A program made the position numbers and the translations under genes. The notes beneath the pieces are model-generated. The model ran no database searches, was not told the DNA's origin, and saw only the letters and a list, made by a program, of their open reading frames with translations. From assembly GCF_009176725.1 (NCBI RefSeq), contig NZ_AP020337.1, forward strand, positions 3,789,501 through 3,853,500: a stretch of 64,000 nucleotides of DNA, written 5' to 3'. This document shows, piece by piece, positions 41,231 to 50,762 of the stretch; within the stretch, counting starts at the first letter, position 1; every line of letters starts with the position of its first letter. Origin of the DNA: Pseudomonas sp. KUIN-1. GTDB lineage: Bacteria > Pseudomonadota > Gammaproteobacteria > Pseudomonadales > Pseudomonadaceae.

Positions 41231-42544
41231 ATGCAGCGTCCATCCAGATTCGGGCAACTCGTCACCCGCATACTGCTCGGCGCAACGCTGAGCTGTGCCG
41301 CGCAGGCGTCAACGGTCCTCAAGGCTCCGCGTGAAGTGGTCTGGGCGGACTTTCTGGGCGTCAACGTACAGTTTCAGTATTTTGCTCCGGACATCTATCA
41401 GCAGCAGATGAGCCGTCTGGACGAACTGGGCCTGAACTGGGTAAGACTGACCATTCACTGGCCAGTGATCGAGCCGCAAAAGGATCGCTACGCCCTGACC
41501 GAACTGGACGCCGCCATGACTGCGATCAAGGCGCACAATTACAACACTGTCGCGTACCTGGTCGGGTCGGCGCCTTTCGCCAGCAGCGCGCCGGCCGACG
41601 CAAAGGGCCGCGATCAATATCCGCCGACGGATTTCAACGTGTTTGCCGCACGCATGACGGCCCTGGCCCAGCGCTATCCGCAAGTGAACAACTGGCAGAT
41701 CTGGAACGAGCCGAACATCGTCTGGCTGCCCAAAGAGGATCCGGCTGCCTATGGCCGCTTGCTGACCACCACTGCCAACGCGATTCGCGCCGCCCTGCCG
41801 GACAAGACGATCGTCACCGCTGGCATGGCTTATTACAGTCAGATGCACAGCACCTCCGGCTACATGCTGCAGACCCTGCTCGATAACGGCCTGGGCCAGC
41901 AGAATATCGTCGCGGCCTATCACCCCTATTCCGAGTACCCGGAAGGCGATTCCACACCGGATCGCGATTTTCTGGTGCGCGCCAATGCCATGAACCAGTT
42001 GTTGCACAGCAATGGCGTCAAGCAGGTGTGGGCCACTGAATGGGGCTGGTCGAGCTATGCAGGCCCGGTGGAGATGCAGCACCTGATTGGCACCTCCGGC
42101 CAGGCTGATTACACCCTGCGACGTCTGGCGCTGATGAGCGCCATGGATTTCCAGCGCATCTTCCTGTTCAACCTCAGCGATCTGGACGAGCGCGCCTCGG
42201 CCCGCGATCAGGGCTACGGACTGCTTGACCTGCAAGCCAGTCCCAAACCGGTCTATACCGCGCTGCAGAACTTTCTGAAAATCACCGGCCCGCGCCTGCA
42301 ACCTGCCGAACCGCCAGCCGTGAGCAGCGTACCGGACGACCTGTATGCCGTTCCGTGGACGCGTGCAGACGGCACGCATTTGCTGATGTTCTGGAGTGCG
42401 GCGGGCACGTCATTGAATTTCCCGGCGATCACCGACGCGGTGGTTCACGACCCCTTGACCGGTAGCCGTACCCCGCTGTCCGGCAGCCAGGGCGTCACCC
42501 TGCTGCTGAAGCCGACTCTGCAAATTCTGGAATGGAAGCCCTGA
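41231..42544 (+). CDS. pslG: PslG, GH39-type glycoside hydrolase
   Basis: 437 residues. Signal-like N-terminus (FGQLVTRILLGATLSCAAQA) directs it to the periplasm or inner membrane. The TIM-barrel catalytic residues are recognisable: acid/base Glu in NNWQIWNEPNIVWL and nucleophile Glu in VWATEWGWSSYAG. P. aeruginosa PslG degrades Psl and is used to disrupt biofilms. I used the ATG at 41231; a longer open frame 5' runs inside pslF. GAAG lies upstream. Confidence 0.93.
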   Translation: MQRPSRFGQLVTRILLGATLSCAAQASTVLKAPREVVWADFLGVNVQFQYFAPDIYQQQMSRLDELGLNWVRLTIHWPVIEPQKDRYALTELDAAMTAIKAHNYNTVAYLVGSAPFASSAPADAKGRDQYPPTDFNVFAARMTALAQRYPQVNNWQIWNEPNIVWLPKEDPAAYGRLLTTTANAIRAALPDKTIVTAGMAYYSQMHSTSGYMLQTLLDNGLGQQNIVAAYHPYSEYPEGDSTPDRDFLVRANAMNQLLHSNGVKQVWATEWGWSSYAGPVEMQHLIGTSGQADYTLRRLALMSAMDFQRIFLFNLSDLDERASARDQGYGLLDLQASPKPVYTALQNFLKITGPRLQPAEPPAVSSVPDDLYAVPWTRADGTHLLMFWSAAGTSLNFPAITDAVVHDPLTGSRTPLSGSQGVTLLLKPTLQILEWKP

Positions 42545-42547
42545 GCC

Positions 42548-43765
42548 ATGCGAATCCTGTGGACACTCCCCTACCTGCCCTGGCCCACCACCAGTGGTGG
42601 CAAGACCCGGGAATACCATTTGTTGCGCAACCTGGCTGGGCGCGGTCATCGCATCACGCTGCTGGTGCAGTCCAAGAACCCGCTGGACGACAACGCGCGC
42701 GCGGCAATGGAGCCTTGGCTGGAACGCCTGATCGTGATCGAACGCCGCCCGCTGCTCAGCCTGCGTACGCTGCTGGCTGTGGCCTTTGCAGCGCCACCGA
42801 TGCTGGCCAGCGTGAACGGCTACGCGCCACAACTGGAAAAAGCCTTCGAGCAGTTGCTGAAGGAGGACTGGGACATTATCCAGTTGCAGCACACTTATGC
42901 CTTTCAGCCCTTCGAGCGCGCGCTCAAGCGCTCTGGCAAGCCCTTTGTGCTGACCGAGCACAATGTCGAATCGGACCTGGGTGCCGCCAGCTACGACCGT
43001 CTGCCGCGCTGGGCCAATGCCTTCGCGGTCTATGACCGCTGGCGCTACCGGCGCTGGGAAACCCGCGTGTTTCGCCAGACCGGCGAGTTGATCGCGGTCA
43101 CCGAGGACGATGCCAAGGTACTTTCGCGCCTGAGCGGCAGGGCCACGTCCTATGTCGTCAACAGTGTCGACTGCGATTACTACGCCAGCGTCCATGCGGA
43201 CCGTCACAGCCATCGCCTGCTGTTCATCGGCAACTATGAATACGGCCCCAATGTCGACGCCATCGAATGGGCGCTGGACGAGATCATGCCGCAGGTCTGG
43301 GCTCAGGCACCCCATGTACGGTTTGCCATCGGCGGCTTCGGTATGCCTCAGGCCTGGCGCGAGCGCTGGCCTGACCCACGCATTGAATGGCTGGGTTTCG
43401 TACCTGACCTGCGTGCCTTGCAGGCCACTGCCTCGATGTTCTTCGCGCCCCTGCGCCAGGGTGGCGGCTCCAAGCTCAAGACGCTGGAAGCCATGGCTGC
43501 CGGCCTGCCGGTGGTGACCACCGCGCAGGGGGTTTCCGGGCTGACGGTGCGGCATGGCGAACATTACCTGGGCAGCGAGGATGCCTCCGGGCTGGCGACG
43601 CTGATCGCTGAATACACTGACAAACCGCTGCAGCTCGAGCAGATTGGCGAAGCCGGCCGCGTTTATGTTCGCGCGCGGCACGACTGGTCTGTTTCGGCCG
43701 CTCAGCTGGAAGTGATCTACACCCGCTTTTCGTTCTCCAAGCAAGGATTGCGCTCATGCGTATAG
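42548..43765 (+). CDS. pslH: PslH, GT4-family glycosyltransferase
   Basis: 405 residues. MRILWTLPYLPWPTTSGGKTRE is the acceptor-side start; VLTEHNVESDLGAASYDRL and LFIGNYEYGPNVDAIEWAL follow, and FFAPLRQGGGSKLKTLEAMAAG is the E-x7-E-like donor motif region. It probably extends the repeat unit. It starts 4 nt after pslG stops and overlaps pslI by 10 nt. Confidence 0.88.
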   Translation: MRILWTLPYLPWPTTSGGKTREYHLLRNLAGRGHRITLLVQSKNPLDDNARAAMEPWLERLIVIERRPLLSLRTLLAVAFAAPPMLASVNGYAPQLEKAFEQLLKEDWDIIQLQHTYAFQPFERALKRSGKPFVLTEHNVESDLGAASYDRLPRWANAFAVYDRWRYRRWETRVFRQTGELIAVTEDDAKVLSRLSGRATSYVVNSVDCDYYASVHADRHSHRLLFIGNYEYGPNVDAIEWALDEIMPQVWAQAPHVRFAIGGFGMPQAWRERWPDPRIEWLGFVPDLRALQATASMFFAPLRQGGGSKLKTLEAMAAGLPVVTTAQGVSGLTVRHGEHYLGSEDASGLATLIAEYTDKPLQLEQIGEAGRVYVRARHDWSVSAAQLEVIYTRFSFSKQGLRSCV

Positions 43766-44856
43766 GACTCGACTACCGCGCGGCAGCCGGTTATCCCATC
43801 AGCGGCATCGGTCGCCAGAATCTGGCACTGGAACAGGCCTTTCGTGAACATCCGGATGTGCAATTGCAGCTGTTCGGCGTGGCCCCCTACGATCATCCGG
43901 TACGCCGCCTGATGCACGCCCCACGTTGGGCCGCACCTCTGAATTCGGTGCATCGGCTGCCGGATCGCCTGCGCTTCGAAGGCCGGTTCTTGCCTGAAGC
44001 CCTGCGCGATGCAGGTATTCAGATCTACGTGGCCAATATCAACATGGGCTTGCCGCTGGGGCGCAAACCGGCCGATATGCGCTACGTACTGCAACTGCAC
44101 GATCTTTTTCAGCTCACGCAGCACAACAGTCACGGTTCGCAACTCAAAGCCAGGATCTACCGGATGACCGACTACCTGTCGATTGCCTGGTCGCTGAAGG
44201 TTGCCGACCAGATCTGGGTGCCTTCGCAATTCACTGCAAACGAAGCTGCTCGTATGTTCCCCAGGTTCAAGGCCAAACTGCGCGTCATACCGCTGCTGGT
44301 GGAAGCCTTCAAGGGTGAGCCGGCCGACATCGCGCAACTGCGCCTGCCGCTGCGTTACTGGCTGTGCGTGGGCACGCGGGAACCGCGCAAGAACATCAAA
44401 TGGTTCGTGGATGCCTGGCAGACCGCGCGCATGCAATTCGTCGATACCCCGGAACTGGTACTGGTCGGTGGCGACGATCCGCTGACCGAGGCCCAGCGCC
44501 AGTTACCAGGTCTGCATGTGCTCAGCGGCCTGAGCGACGCCGAACTGCACGCCGTCTACAAAAATGCCGAACGGCTCTGGCAACCCTCCACAAGCGAAGG
44601 CTTCGGGCTGCCGGTGATTGAAGCGCTGAACAGCGGCACATCGGTTGCGGTGGCCACGGGCTCGTCGCTGGATGAGGTCGCCCCGCCCGACAGCCCGCGC
44701 TTTTCACCGCTCGATAGCGGCAATCTGATCAGGTTGATGGGCACCCTGTCGCAGGCCCCCGAAGAAGATCCGGCGATTGCCACAGAATGGACGCAGCGCT
44801 ATCAGTTGAAAGCCTTTTGCGAGCGCGTGCACGCGGCGCTGGAGGAATTGCGCTGA
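43756..44856 (+). CDS. pslI: PslI, GT4-family glycosyltransferase
   Basis: 366 residues, GT-B fold. MRIGLDYRAAAGYPISGIGRQN opens the protein; WLCVGTREPRKNIKWFVDAW marks the donor domain and QPSTSEGFGLPVIEALNSG the E-F-G-L-P donor-binding loop. Members of this type often transfer mannose. Coupled with pslH by a 10-nt overlap and with pslJ by TGATG. Confidence 0.88.
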   Translation: MRIGLDYRAAAGYPISGIGRQNLALEQAFREHPDVQLQLFGVAPYDHPVRRLMHAPRWAAPLNSVHRLPDRLRFEGRFLPEALRDAGIQIYVANINMGLPLGRKPADMRYVLQLHDLFQLTQHNSHGSQLKARIYRMTDYLSIAWSLKVADQIWVPSQFTANEAARMFPRFKAKLRVIPLLVEAFKGEPADIAQLRLPLRYWLCVGTREPRKNIKWFVDAWQTARMQFVDTPELVLVGGDDPLTEAQRQLPGLHVLSGLSDAELHAVYKNAERLWQPSTSEGFGLPVIEALNSGTSVAVATGSSLDEVAPPDSPRFSPLDSGNLIRLMGTLSQAPEEDPAIATEWTQRYQLKAFCERVHAALEELR

Positions 44857-46271
44857 TGCCACTGGCCTTGCCTCTGGGGCTGTTGTTCAGCCTGCTATTC
44901 GGCGTGATGATCTGGATGCTGCCCGCGCCTTTGGTGGTGGCGGCAGCGATCGGTATCGTGGCGGTTGCCACGATCATGCGTCGGCCGGTACGCGGGCTGC
45001 TGCTGTTCTGCCTGATCGGAACCTTCCTGCCCTACTCGACGGTTCAAATCGGCATTCGTACCACGGTGTCCGAAGCGCTGATCATGCTGACCTGGGCCAG
45101 CTACCTGCTGCATGGAGTCTTCCAGGAACGCCAGCGTTTGCCCAGCATGCTGCGCCCCGAACGGCTGCTGGTGGCATTGATGCTGTTCAGTGCGTTCCCG
45201 TTTCTGGTCGGCCAGTTAACCGTCGTCGCCGAGGGCAACGGCCCGATCAACTGGATACGCTGGCTGTTCAACCTGTCGATCCTGTTTCTGGTGCCGCGCC
45301 TGCTGACCGACCTCAAGACGCTGGAAGACGCGGTCAGTGCGCTGCTCGGCGGGACGCTGCTGCTGCTGGTGCTGTCGATTGCGGTCTACGTCACCAAAGG
45401 CTCAGCTACGGCAATCATCCCAATCCTCGGCAGCCTGGGCTACAGCGGTGCCGACGTATTGAGCCAGAGCCTGCTTTCGCTCGCCAGTCGCATGGGCTCA
45501 CCGTGGATGCACCCCAACGTGGCGGGGGGGGCGCTGGCGATGCTGCTGCCGCTGGCCTTCTGCTTCGGCATGACGCGCAGCGGCGCGGCTCGCAAGCTGG
45601 GCCTGACGGTGGCCGCACTGGGCGCGGTCGGCCTGTTGCTGACCGGCTCACGCGGTGCACTGTTGAGCCTGATCGCGATGATGCTGCTGATGGCACGGCG
45701 ACGCATTCCGCACTTGGGGCGGTTGCTGATGGGCGGATTGGTGGCTGGCATTCTTGTGCTGATGTTCTACCCGCCTCTGCAAGACCGCCTGATGGGGCTG
45801 TTCAGCGATGACGACGCCAGCACCGCGATTCGCTTTCTGGAATACAGCCATTTCCCCGATGCAGTTGCCACGTTCCCGTTCGGCATCGGTTTCAAGACCG
45901 ACCCACCGGTACTGGGCTATACAGAGTTCGGCATTTCCAACCTGTGGCTGAACTACATTTACAAGATTGGCATACCCGGCATGCTGCTGTTCATCGCCAT
46001 CACCGTCAGTTGGTGGAAGGAAGTGCGCCCCGGAAGCGGGCGGGTCGTGCTGACTCGCGAAAACGCCATTGCGCTGGGCTGCACGACCGGTGTGCTGGCT
46101 GCGCTGTTCAGCGGTCTGTTCGACCATTACTTCAGTTTCACCAGTGTGCTGGTCGCATTGTTCTGGCTATTGGTCGGCATCAGCCTGCACGAAACCAGAC
46201 GCCTGCGCGCCAGGACCGACACCCTATCCAGACACCTTGACGCCTCACCCGAGCCGGGAGCCTCCTCATGA
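44856..46271 (+). CDS. pslJ: PslJ, O-antigen ligase/polymerase-like membrane protein
   Basis: 471 residues with about eleven hydrophobic helices, beginning LPLGLLFSLLFGVMIWML. The Wzy_C-type region has LLTGSRGALLSLIAMMLLM and a large periplasmic loop with SRMGSPWMHPNVAGGALAM. It probably polymerises Psl repeats. The ATG at 44856 overlaps the pslI stop. An in-frame start 23 codons earlier lies inside pslI and is unlikely. Overlaps the next gene by 4 nt. Confidence 0.87.
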   Translation: MPLALPLGLLFSLLFGVMIWMLPAPLVVAAAIGIVAVATIMRRPVRGLLLFCLIGTFLPYSTVQIGIRTTVSEALIMLTWASYLLHGVFQERQRLPSMLRPERLLVALMLFSAFPFLVGQLTVVAEGNGPINWIRWLFNLSILFLVPRLLTDLKTLEDAVSALLGGTLLLLVLSIAVYVTKGSATAIIPILGSLGYSGADVLSQSLLSLASRMGSPWMHPNVAGGALAMLLPLAFCFGMTRSGAARKLGLTVAALGAVGLLLTGSRGALLSLIAMMLLMARRRIPHLGRLLMGGLVAGILVLMFYPPLQDRLMGLFSDDDASTAIRFLEYSHFPDAVATFPFGIGFKTDPPVLGYTEFGISNLWLNYIYKIGIPGMLLFIAITVSWWKEVRPGSGRVVLTRENAIALGCTTGVLAALFSGLFDHYFSFTSVLVALFWLLVGISLHETRRLRARTDTLSRHLDASPEPGASS

Positions 46272-47089
46272 AACACCGCATGATGCATTCTCATAATCTC
46301 AGAGAGGCACTGCCCGATTACGCGCGCAAGATGGCGGTGCCGCTCGACGAGCTGGAAGCCGCCTACCAGTGGATGCTGGACAACGAAGTGTGCTTTGAAA
46401 CACGTATCAAGGATCGCACCCTGTCGTTCATCTGCTACCTCAATATCGAGCCCAGAATCGAACACCCGCTGGCGCGACGCTTCTACAAGCTGCTGGCCAT
46501 CGAAACCAAAGGCGCGCTTATCCCGCTGTACGGGATCAACTGGCCGACCCTGCGCGACCGCATGTTGCGGACCTGGGAGCAGGCTTACAACATCCTGATC
46601 TGCAAGATCCCCAGCCACACCCTGCGCCTGCTGTGGTTGCGCATCGGCGGCGCGAAGATCGGCAAGGGCTCGACGGTCTGGCGCAACACCGAGGTGCTCG
46701 GCGTCGACAGCCTGCGCATCGGAAATGACAGCACGGTGGGCTGGCATTGCCAGCTTGACGCGCGCGGCGGGCTGGTGATCGGCGATCACGTCACCATCGC
46801 TTCGCATGTGCTGATCATCGCTGGCGGCCACGATCTCAACGAACCCGAATTCTGGGCAGTAGGCGGGCCGGTGTTCATCGGCGACTATGCATGGATCTGC
46901 AGCCGCGCGCTGCTTTCGTTCGGGGCAGACATCGGCGAAGGTGCAGTGGTGGGCGGTAACAGCGTGGTCTCCAAACCGGTTCCGCCCTATGCCATCGTCA
47001 GTGGCCCGAATGCGGAAATCAAGGGCGAGCGTGCTCGTGGCCTCAACTACAAGGTGGGCGGCAAAGGCCTGTTCACCTTGTTTCACTGA
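46268..47089 (+). CDS. Left-handed beta-helix (hexapeptide) acyltransferase in the psl cluster
   Basis: 273 residues. The N-terminal ~110 residues form a helical part (LREALPDYARKMAVPLDELEAA); then hexapeptide repeats of a WcaF/LacA-like acetyltransferase (IGGAKIGKGSTVWRNTEVLG, IGNDSTVGWHCQLDARGG, IGEGAVVGGNSVVSKPV) and the catalytic-type His in LIIAGGHDLNE. It is not one of the P. aeruginosa psl genes A-O. Start overlaps pslJ (ATGA). It probably acetylates the polysaccharide or a precursor; the substrate is unknown. Confidence 0.85.
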   Translation: MKHRMMHSHNLREALPDYARKMAVPLDELEAAYQWMLDNEVCFETRIKDRTLSFICYLNIEPRIEHPLARRFYKLLAIETKGALIPLYGINWPTLRDRMLRTWEQAYNILICKIPSHTLRLLWLRIGGAKIGKGSTVWRNTEVLGVDSLRIGNDSTVGWHCQLDARGGLVIGDHVTIASHVLIIAGGHDLNEPEFWAVGGPVFIGDYAWICSRALLSFGADIGEGAVVGGNSVVSKPVPPYAIVSGPNAEIKGERARGLNYKVGGKGLFTLFH

Positions 47090-47104
47090 TCAGAAGCACA
47101 GACG

Positions 47105-48520
47105 ATGCTGGGTTCGACACTTTGGCTGACACTGGCCACCCTCACCGGTCTGGCTGCCGGATTTGCCCGCGAATGGCTGTTGGTGGCGGCCTGGGGTGCC
47201 GGAGGCCAGAGCGACGCATTTCTGGTTTCGATGTTCCTGCCCGAGGCGCTGCGCATGTCACTGGCGGCGGGCTTGCTTAGCGCCGCCGCCCTGCCCCTTT
47301 ATCAGCAGCGTACCGCTGAACGGCAACAGCGCTGGCTGGGAGGCATGGCACCGCGTCTGTTACTGACCGGGCTGGCAGTGAGCGTCGTTCTGCTGTCGGG
47401 CGCCGGTGGGCTGGTGCGCCTGATCGGTCCGGGGCTGGATGCCGACGGCTACGCGCAGGCCGCCAGCGGCCTGCGCTGGCTGGCCTGGTGCGCACCAGGC
47501 TTCATGCTGCATGCGCTGTTTTGCGTACCGCTGCAGGCTCGCTCGCGCTTCGTGCTGGCCGGGCTCGGCTCGCTGCTGTTCAACCTGCCGCCGGTCATCT
47601 ACCTCGCCGCGTTCAGCCATGCCTCGACGTCGACCGGGCTGGCCAGCGCATGCGTACTGGGTAGCGTGCTGATGCCGGGTGTATTGCTGCCAGCCCTGTA
47701 TCGTTCTGGCTGGCGGCCCTGGCAGTGGCAATCGGAAGCCGGCGCAATGCGTGAGCTGTTGCAGCGCATCGGCCCGCTGCTGAGCAGCAACCTGGCCAGC
47801 CAGGGTCTCGCTCTGCTGGAGCGTATGGTGGCCTCGCTGCTCGGCGAAGGCGCGGTGACCTGGGTCAACCTGGCGCGCAAACTGATCAACCTGCCGCTGA
47901 TTGCCTTGATGAGCCTGAATCAGGTGCTGCTCGGGCTGATGAGCGGCAGTGCCGGCGATCAGCGCCTGTCGCTGCTCAAGCGCGGACTGGGCAGCGCGAC
48001 CTTGCTGACCTTGCCGGCGGTGGCCGGTCTGATCGGCGCGGCTGGCGCTCTGGTGACACTGTTGCTGCCTAATCAGACCCAGGGCGGGCCGCTGCCGGAA
48101 CTGCTGGCCTGGTTTGCCGCACCGCTGATGTTCGGTGCCTGGAATGCCTTGCTGGCGCGCTATGCCTACGCCGCCGGTGACACACGCCTACCGCTCAACT
48201 GTGAGCTGATCGGCAGCCTGTGCAATGCGCTGCTGCTCGGCGCGCTGCCTTTTGCCTTCGGCCTGACCGGCATCGCCCTCGCCGCGCTGGGCGGCGCACT
48301 GGTCACTGGCGTGCTGCTGATGCGCCGCCAGTCATTGCTGGATGTCTTGCCGTGGCGCAGCCACTGGTTGCTGGCCAGCCTGCTTATGGCTATCGCCGCC
48401 TTGTCGCTGCATCCATTGCACGACACCTGGCTGCAACTGGGCTTGAGCTGTGTTTACGGCGCGCTGCTGCTGGTCGGGCTGGCGTTATGGCTCAAACCGT
48501 GGCGCAACGTATCGGCCTGA
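47105..48520 (+). CDS. pslK: PslK, MVF/Wzx-type lipid-linked oligosaccharide flippase
   Basis: 471 residues with 12-14 hydrophobic helices. MLGSTLWLTLATLTGLAAGFAREWLL and FGAGGQSDAFLVSMFLPEALRM-like sequence match the MurJ/MVN family (AWGAGGQSDAFLVSMFLPE as seen). It moves Psl repeat units across the inner membrane. The ribosome site is weak (GAAGCA). Last gene of the cluster; its 3' end overlaps the convergent LysR gene by 67 bp. Confidence 0.87.
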   Translation: MLGSTLWLTLATLTGLAAGFAREWLLVAAWGAGGQSDAFLVSMFLPEALRMSLAAGLLSAAALPLYQQRTAERQQRWLGGMAPRLLLTGLAVSVVLLSGAGGLVRLIGPGLDADGYAQAASGLRWLAWCAPGFMLHALFCVPLQARSRFVLAGLGSLLFNLPPVIYLAAFSHASTSTGLASACVLGSVLMPGVLLPALYRSGWRPWQWQSEAGAMRELLQRIGPLLSSNLASQGLALLERMVASLLGEGAVTWVNLARKLINLPLIALMSLNQVLLGLMSGSAGDQRLSLLKRGLGSATLLTLPAVAGLIGAAGALVTLLLPNQTQGGPLPELLAWFAAPLMFGAWNALLARYAYAAGDTRLPLNCELIGSLCNALLLGALPFAFGLTGIALAALGGALVTGVLLMRRQSLLDVLPWRSHWLLASLLMAIAALSLHPLHDTWLQLGLSCVYGALLLVGLALWLKPWRNVSA

Positions 48521-49407
48521 TCGGCCGCCTGGCGGCAGGCTTCCCTGAAGCGTTCCAGGCGCGGCGAGATGAACTTGTCGCGGTGCCTGATCATGAAGAA
48601 CCGGCGATTGAGCGGCGGCAGCGGGCTGGCGAGCGTGCGCAACTGCCCGCTGGCCAGCAGGTCGGCGACCACACGACGCGACAGGCAACTGATGCCGATG
48701 CCTTGCGCGAGGGTGCGCATGATTGCTTCCGAGCTGCCTACCTGACGCATGTCCTGCAGGTCATGCAAATGCCTGAGCAGCAAGTGTTCGACCTCTTCGC
48801 GCGTCCCCGAACCCTGCTCACGCAGCAGCCACTCCGCGCTCTGCAGTTGGCCCAGTGACACGTGTTCCTGCCCGGCCAGCGGATGGGCGCAACCGGCAAC
48901 GATGACCATTTCATCCACCAGCCATGGCTCGGCGATCAATTCCGGCAGATGACAGGGTGCCTCGATCAGCCCCATGTCGATTTCAAACTGCGCGACCTTG
49001 CGAGCAATCAGTGCGCTGTTGCCGATGTCCACATCGATGCGCAATTGAGGCGTCGAGCCGCGCAGTGCCCCGACGATCTGCGGCACGAAGTAATTGCCGA
49101 TGGTGCTGCTACTGCCGATACGCAGGCGAGCATTCAACGCCGCGTCGGGCAACAGAAAGCTGTCCTCGATCTGCTGGGCGTTTTCCAGCATCTTCATGGC
49201 ACGCGGCAGCAGTGCCTGCCCACTGTCATTGAGCACCAGCCGCTTGCCCACACGGTCGAACAAACGCGTACCCAACGCGCTTTCCAGCTCGTTCAATGCC
49301 GCGCTGGTGGCTGACTGGGACAGCGCCAGAGCGCTGCCTGCGCTGGTAGTGCTGCCACAACGGGTGATCGCGCAAAAAATCTGTAATTGCCGCAGGTTGA
49401 TTCTCAA
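48454..49407 (-). CDS. LysR-family regulator divergent from a TDT transporter
   Basis: 317 residues. N-terminal helix-turn-helix (LRQLQIFCAITRCGSTTSAGS, ALSQSATSAALNELESALG) and a C-terminal LysR substrate domain (IGSSSTIGNYFVPQIVGAL; QGIGISCLSRRVVADLL). TTG at 49407 is the likely start, because AAGG lies 5-8 nt upstream and the HTH begins right after; the frame stays open to 50013 only because it is antisense to the transporter gene. It should control the transporter. Confidence 0.85.
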   Translation of the reverse strand: MRINLRQLQIFCAITRCGSTTSAGSALALSQSATSAALNELESALGTRLFDRVGKRLVLNDSGQALLPRAMKMLENAQQIEDSFLLPDAALNARLRIGSSSTIGNYFVPQIVGALRGSTPQLRIDVDIGNSALIARKVAQFEIDMGLIEAPCHLPELIAEPWLVDEMVIVAGCAHPLAGQEHVSLGQLQSAEWLLREQGSGTREEVEHLLLRHLHDLQDMRQVGSSEAIMRTLAQGIGISCLSRRVVADLLASGQLRTLASPLPPLNRRFFMIRHRDKFISPRLERFREACRQAADQADTLRHGLSHNASPTSSSAP

Positions 49408-49536
49408 GAGCGCCTTCTCTCGCCGAATAAATCTACCTGATAAACAGGTAGCGATGAGAGAGATTACCCGTTTAGAAGATTGACTGTCGATCCGTAGACT
49501 GATGGCACGTCCCGAAATCACCAGCAGGAGACTGTC

Positions 49537-50697
49537 ATGAGCAGGCTCGCAATCCTCATCAAGGGCAACGCCCCCCTCGCCGCACTGACCAGCCCGCTGG
49601 AGGCGATTCGACAATTCACCCCCAACTGGTTCGCCGTGACCATGGGCACCGGGATTCTGTCGCTGGCCCTGGCTCAACTGCCGGGTGGCCCTGCTCCGTT
49701 GCGTGCGGTGGGCGAAGCGTTGTGGTTCCTGAATATCGCCCTGTTCACGCTGTTCAGCGTGATGTACGCCAGCCGCTGGTTGCTGTTTTTCGATGAGGCA
49801 CGTCAGGTCTTCGGGCACTCCACCGTCTCGATGTTCTTCGGCACCATCCCCATGGGCCTGGCGACCATCATCAACGGTTTGCTGGTGTTCGGGCCGGCAC
49901 GCTGGGGCAGTACCATTGTCCCGGTTGCCGAAGCCTTGTGGTGGCTGGACGTGGCGATGGCCATGGCGTGTGGGGTGCTGATCCCTTTCATGATGTTCAC
50001 CCGTCAGGAGCACAGCATCGAGAAGATGACCGCTGTCTGGTTGTTACCGGTGGTGGCGGCAGAAGTTGCAGCGGCCTGCGGGGGATCGCTGACGACGCAT
50101 CTTGCAGCCGCTGACTCGCAGTTCACGGTGCTGATCACCAGCTACGTACTGTGGGCCTATTCGGTGCCTGTGGCGCTGAGCATTCTGGTGATTCTGCTGT
50201 TGCGCCTGGCGCTGCACAAACTGCCCCACGAAAGCATGGCGGCGTCCAGCTGGCTGGCACTCGGTCCCATCGGTACGGGCGCGCTGGGCATGCTGGTGAT
50301 GGGCAGCGACGCCCCGGCGATCTTTGCCGCCCACGGCCTGGCATCCATCGGCACGGTGGCCGCCGGCATCGGTGTGGTGGTCGGTATGCTGTTCTGGGGG
50401 CTGGGTCTGTGGTGGATGGCGCTGGCCGTGCTGATTACGCTGCGCTACGTGAAACAGGGTATCGGCTTCAATCTGGGCTGGTGGGCATTCACCTTCCCGC
50501 TCGGGGTGTATGCGCTGGCGACGCTCAAACTCGGTGCTACCCTGCATCTGGGCTTCTTCGATGTCTTTGGCACGTGGCTCGTCGCGCTGCTGGCACTGAT
50601 GTGGTCGGTCGTGTCAGTACGTACGCTGGCCGGCGCCTATCGGGGTTACCTGTTCGTCTCGCCCTGCATCGCAGCACAAGGATGTGTCCGCCGGTAA
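49537..50697 (+). CDS. TDT-family transporter (TehA/SLAC1-like; sulfite or dicarboxylate export)
   Basis: 386 residues with ten hydrophobic helices. FTPNWFAVTMGTGILSLAL is the conserved first helix of the tellurite-resistance/dicarboxylate transporter family, and LLPVVAAEVAAACGGSLT is also typical. Family members export sulfite (SSU1 type) or malate (Mae1). CAGGAG lies 6 nt before the ATG. Divergent from a LysR gene; the 129-bp gap 49408-49536 would hold the operator. Substrate not decidable. Confidence 0.86.
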   Translation: MSRLAILIKGNAPLAALTSPLEAIRQFTPNWFAVTMGTGILSLALAQLPGGPAPLRAVGEALWFLNIALFTLFSVMYASRWLLFFDEARQVFGHSTVSMFFGTIPMGLATIINGLLVFGPARWGSTIVPVAEALWWLDVAMAMACGVLIPFMMFTRQEHSIEKMTAVWLLPVVAAEVAAACGGSLTTHLAAADSQFTVLITSYVLWAYSVPVALSILVILLLRLALHKLPHESMAASSWLALGPIGTGALGMLVMGSDAPAIFAAHGLASIGTVAAGIGVVVGMLFWGLGLWWMALAVLITLRYVKQGIGFNLGWWAFTFPLGVYALATLKLGATLHLGFFDVFGTWLVALLALMWSVVSVRTLAGAYRGYLFVSPCIAAQGCVRR

Positions 50698-50762
50698 GTT
50701 CCCTTGAACTTACCTCTGCGACACGGCGCCTGAGAAGAATATCTTCATGACAGAGAGCCTTC

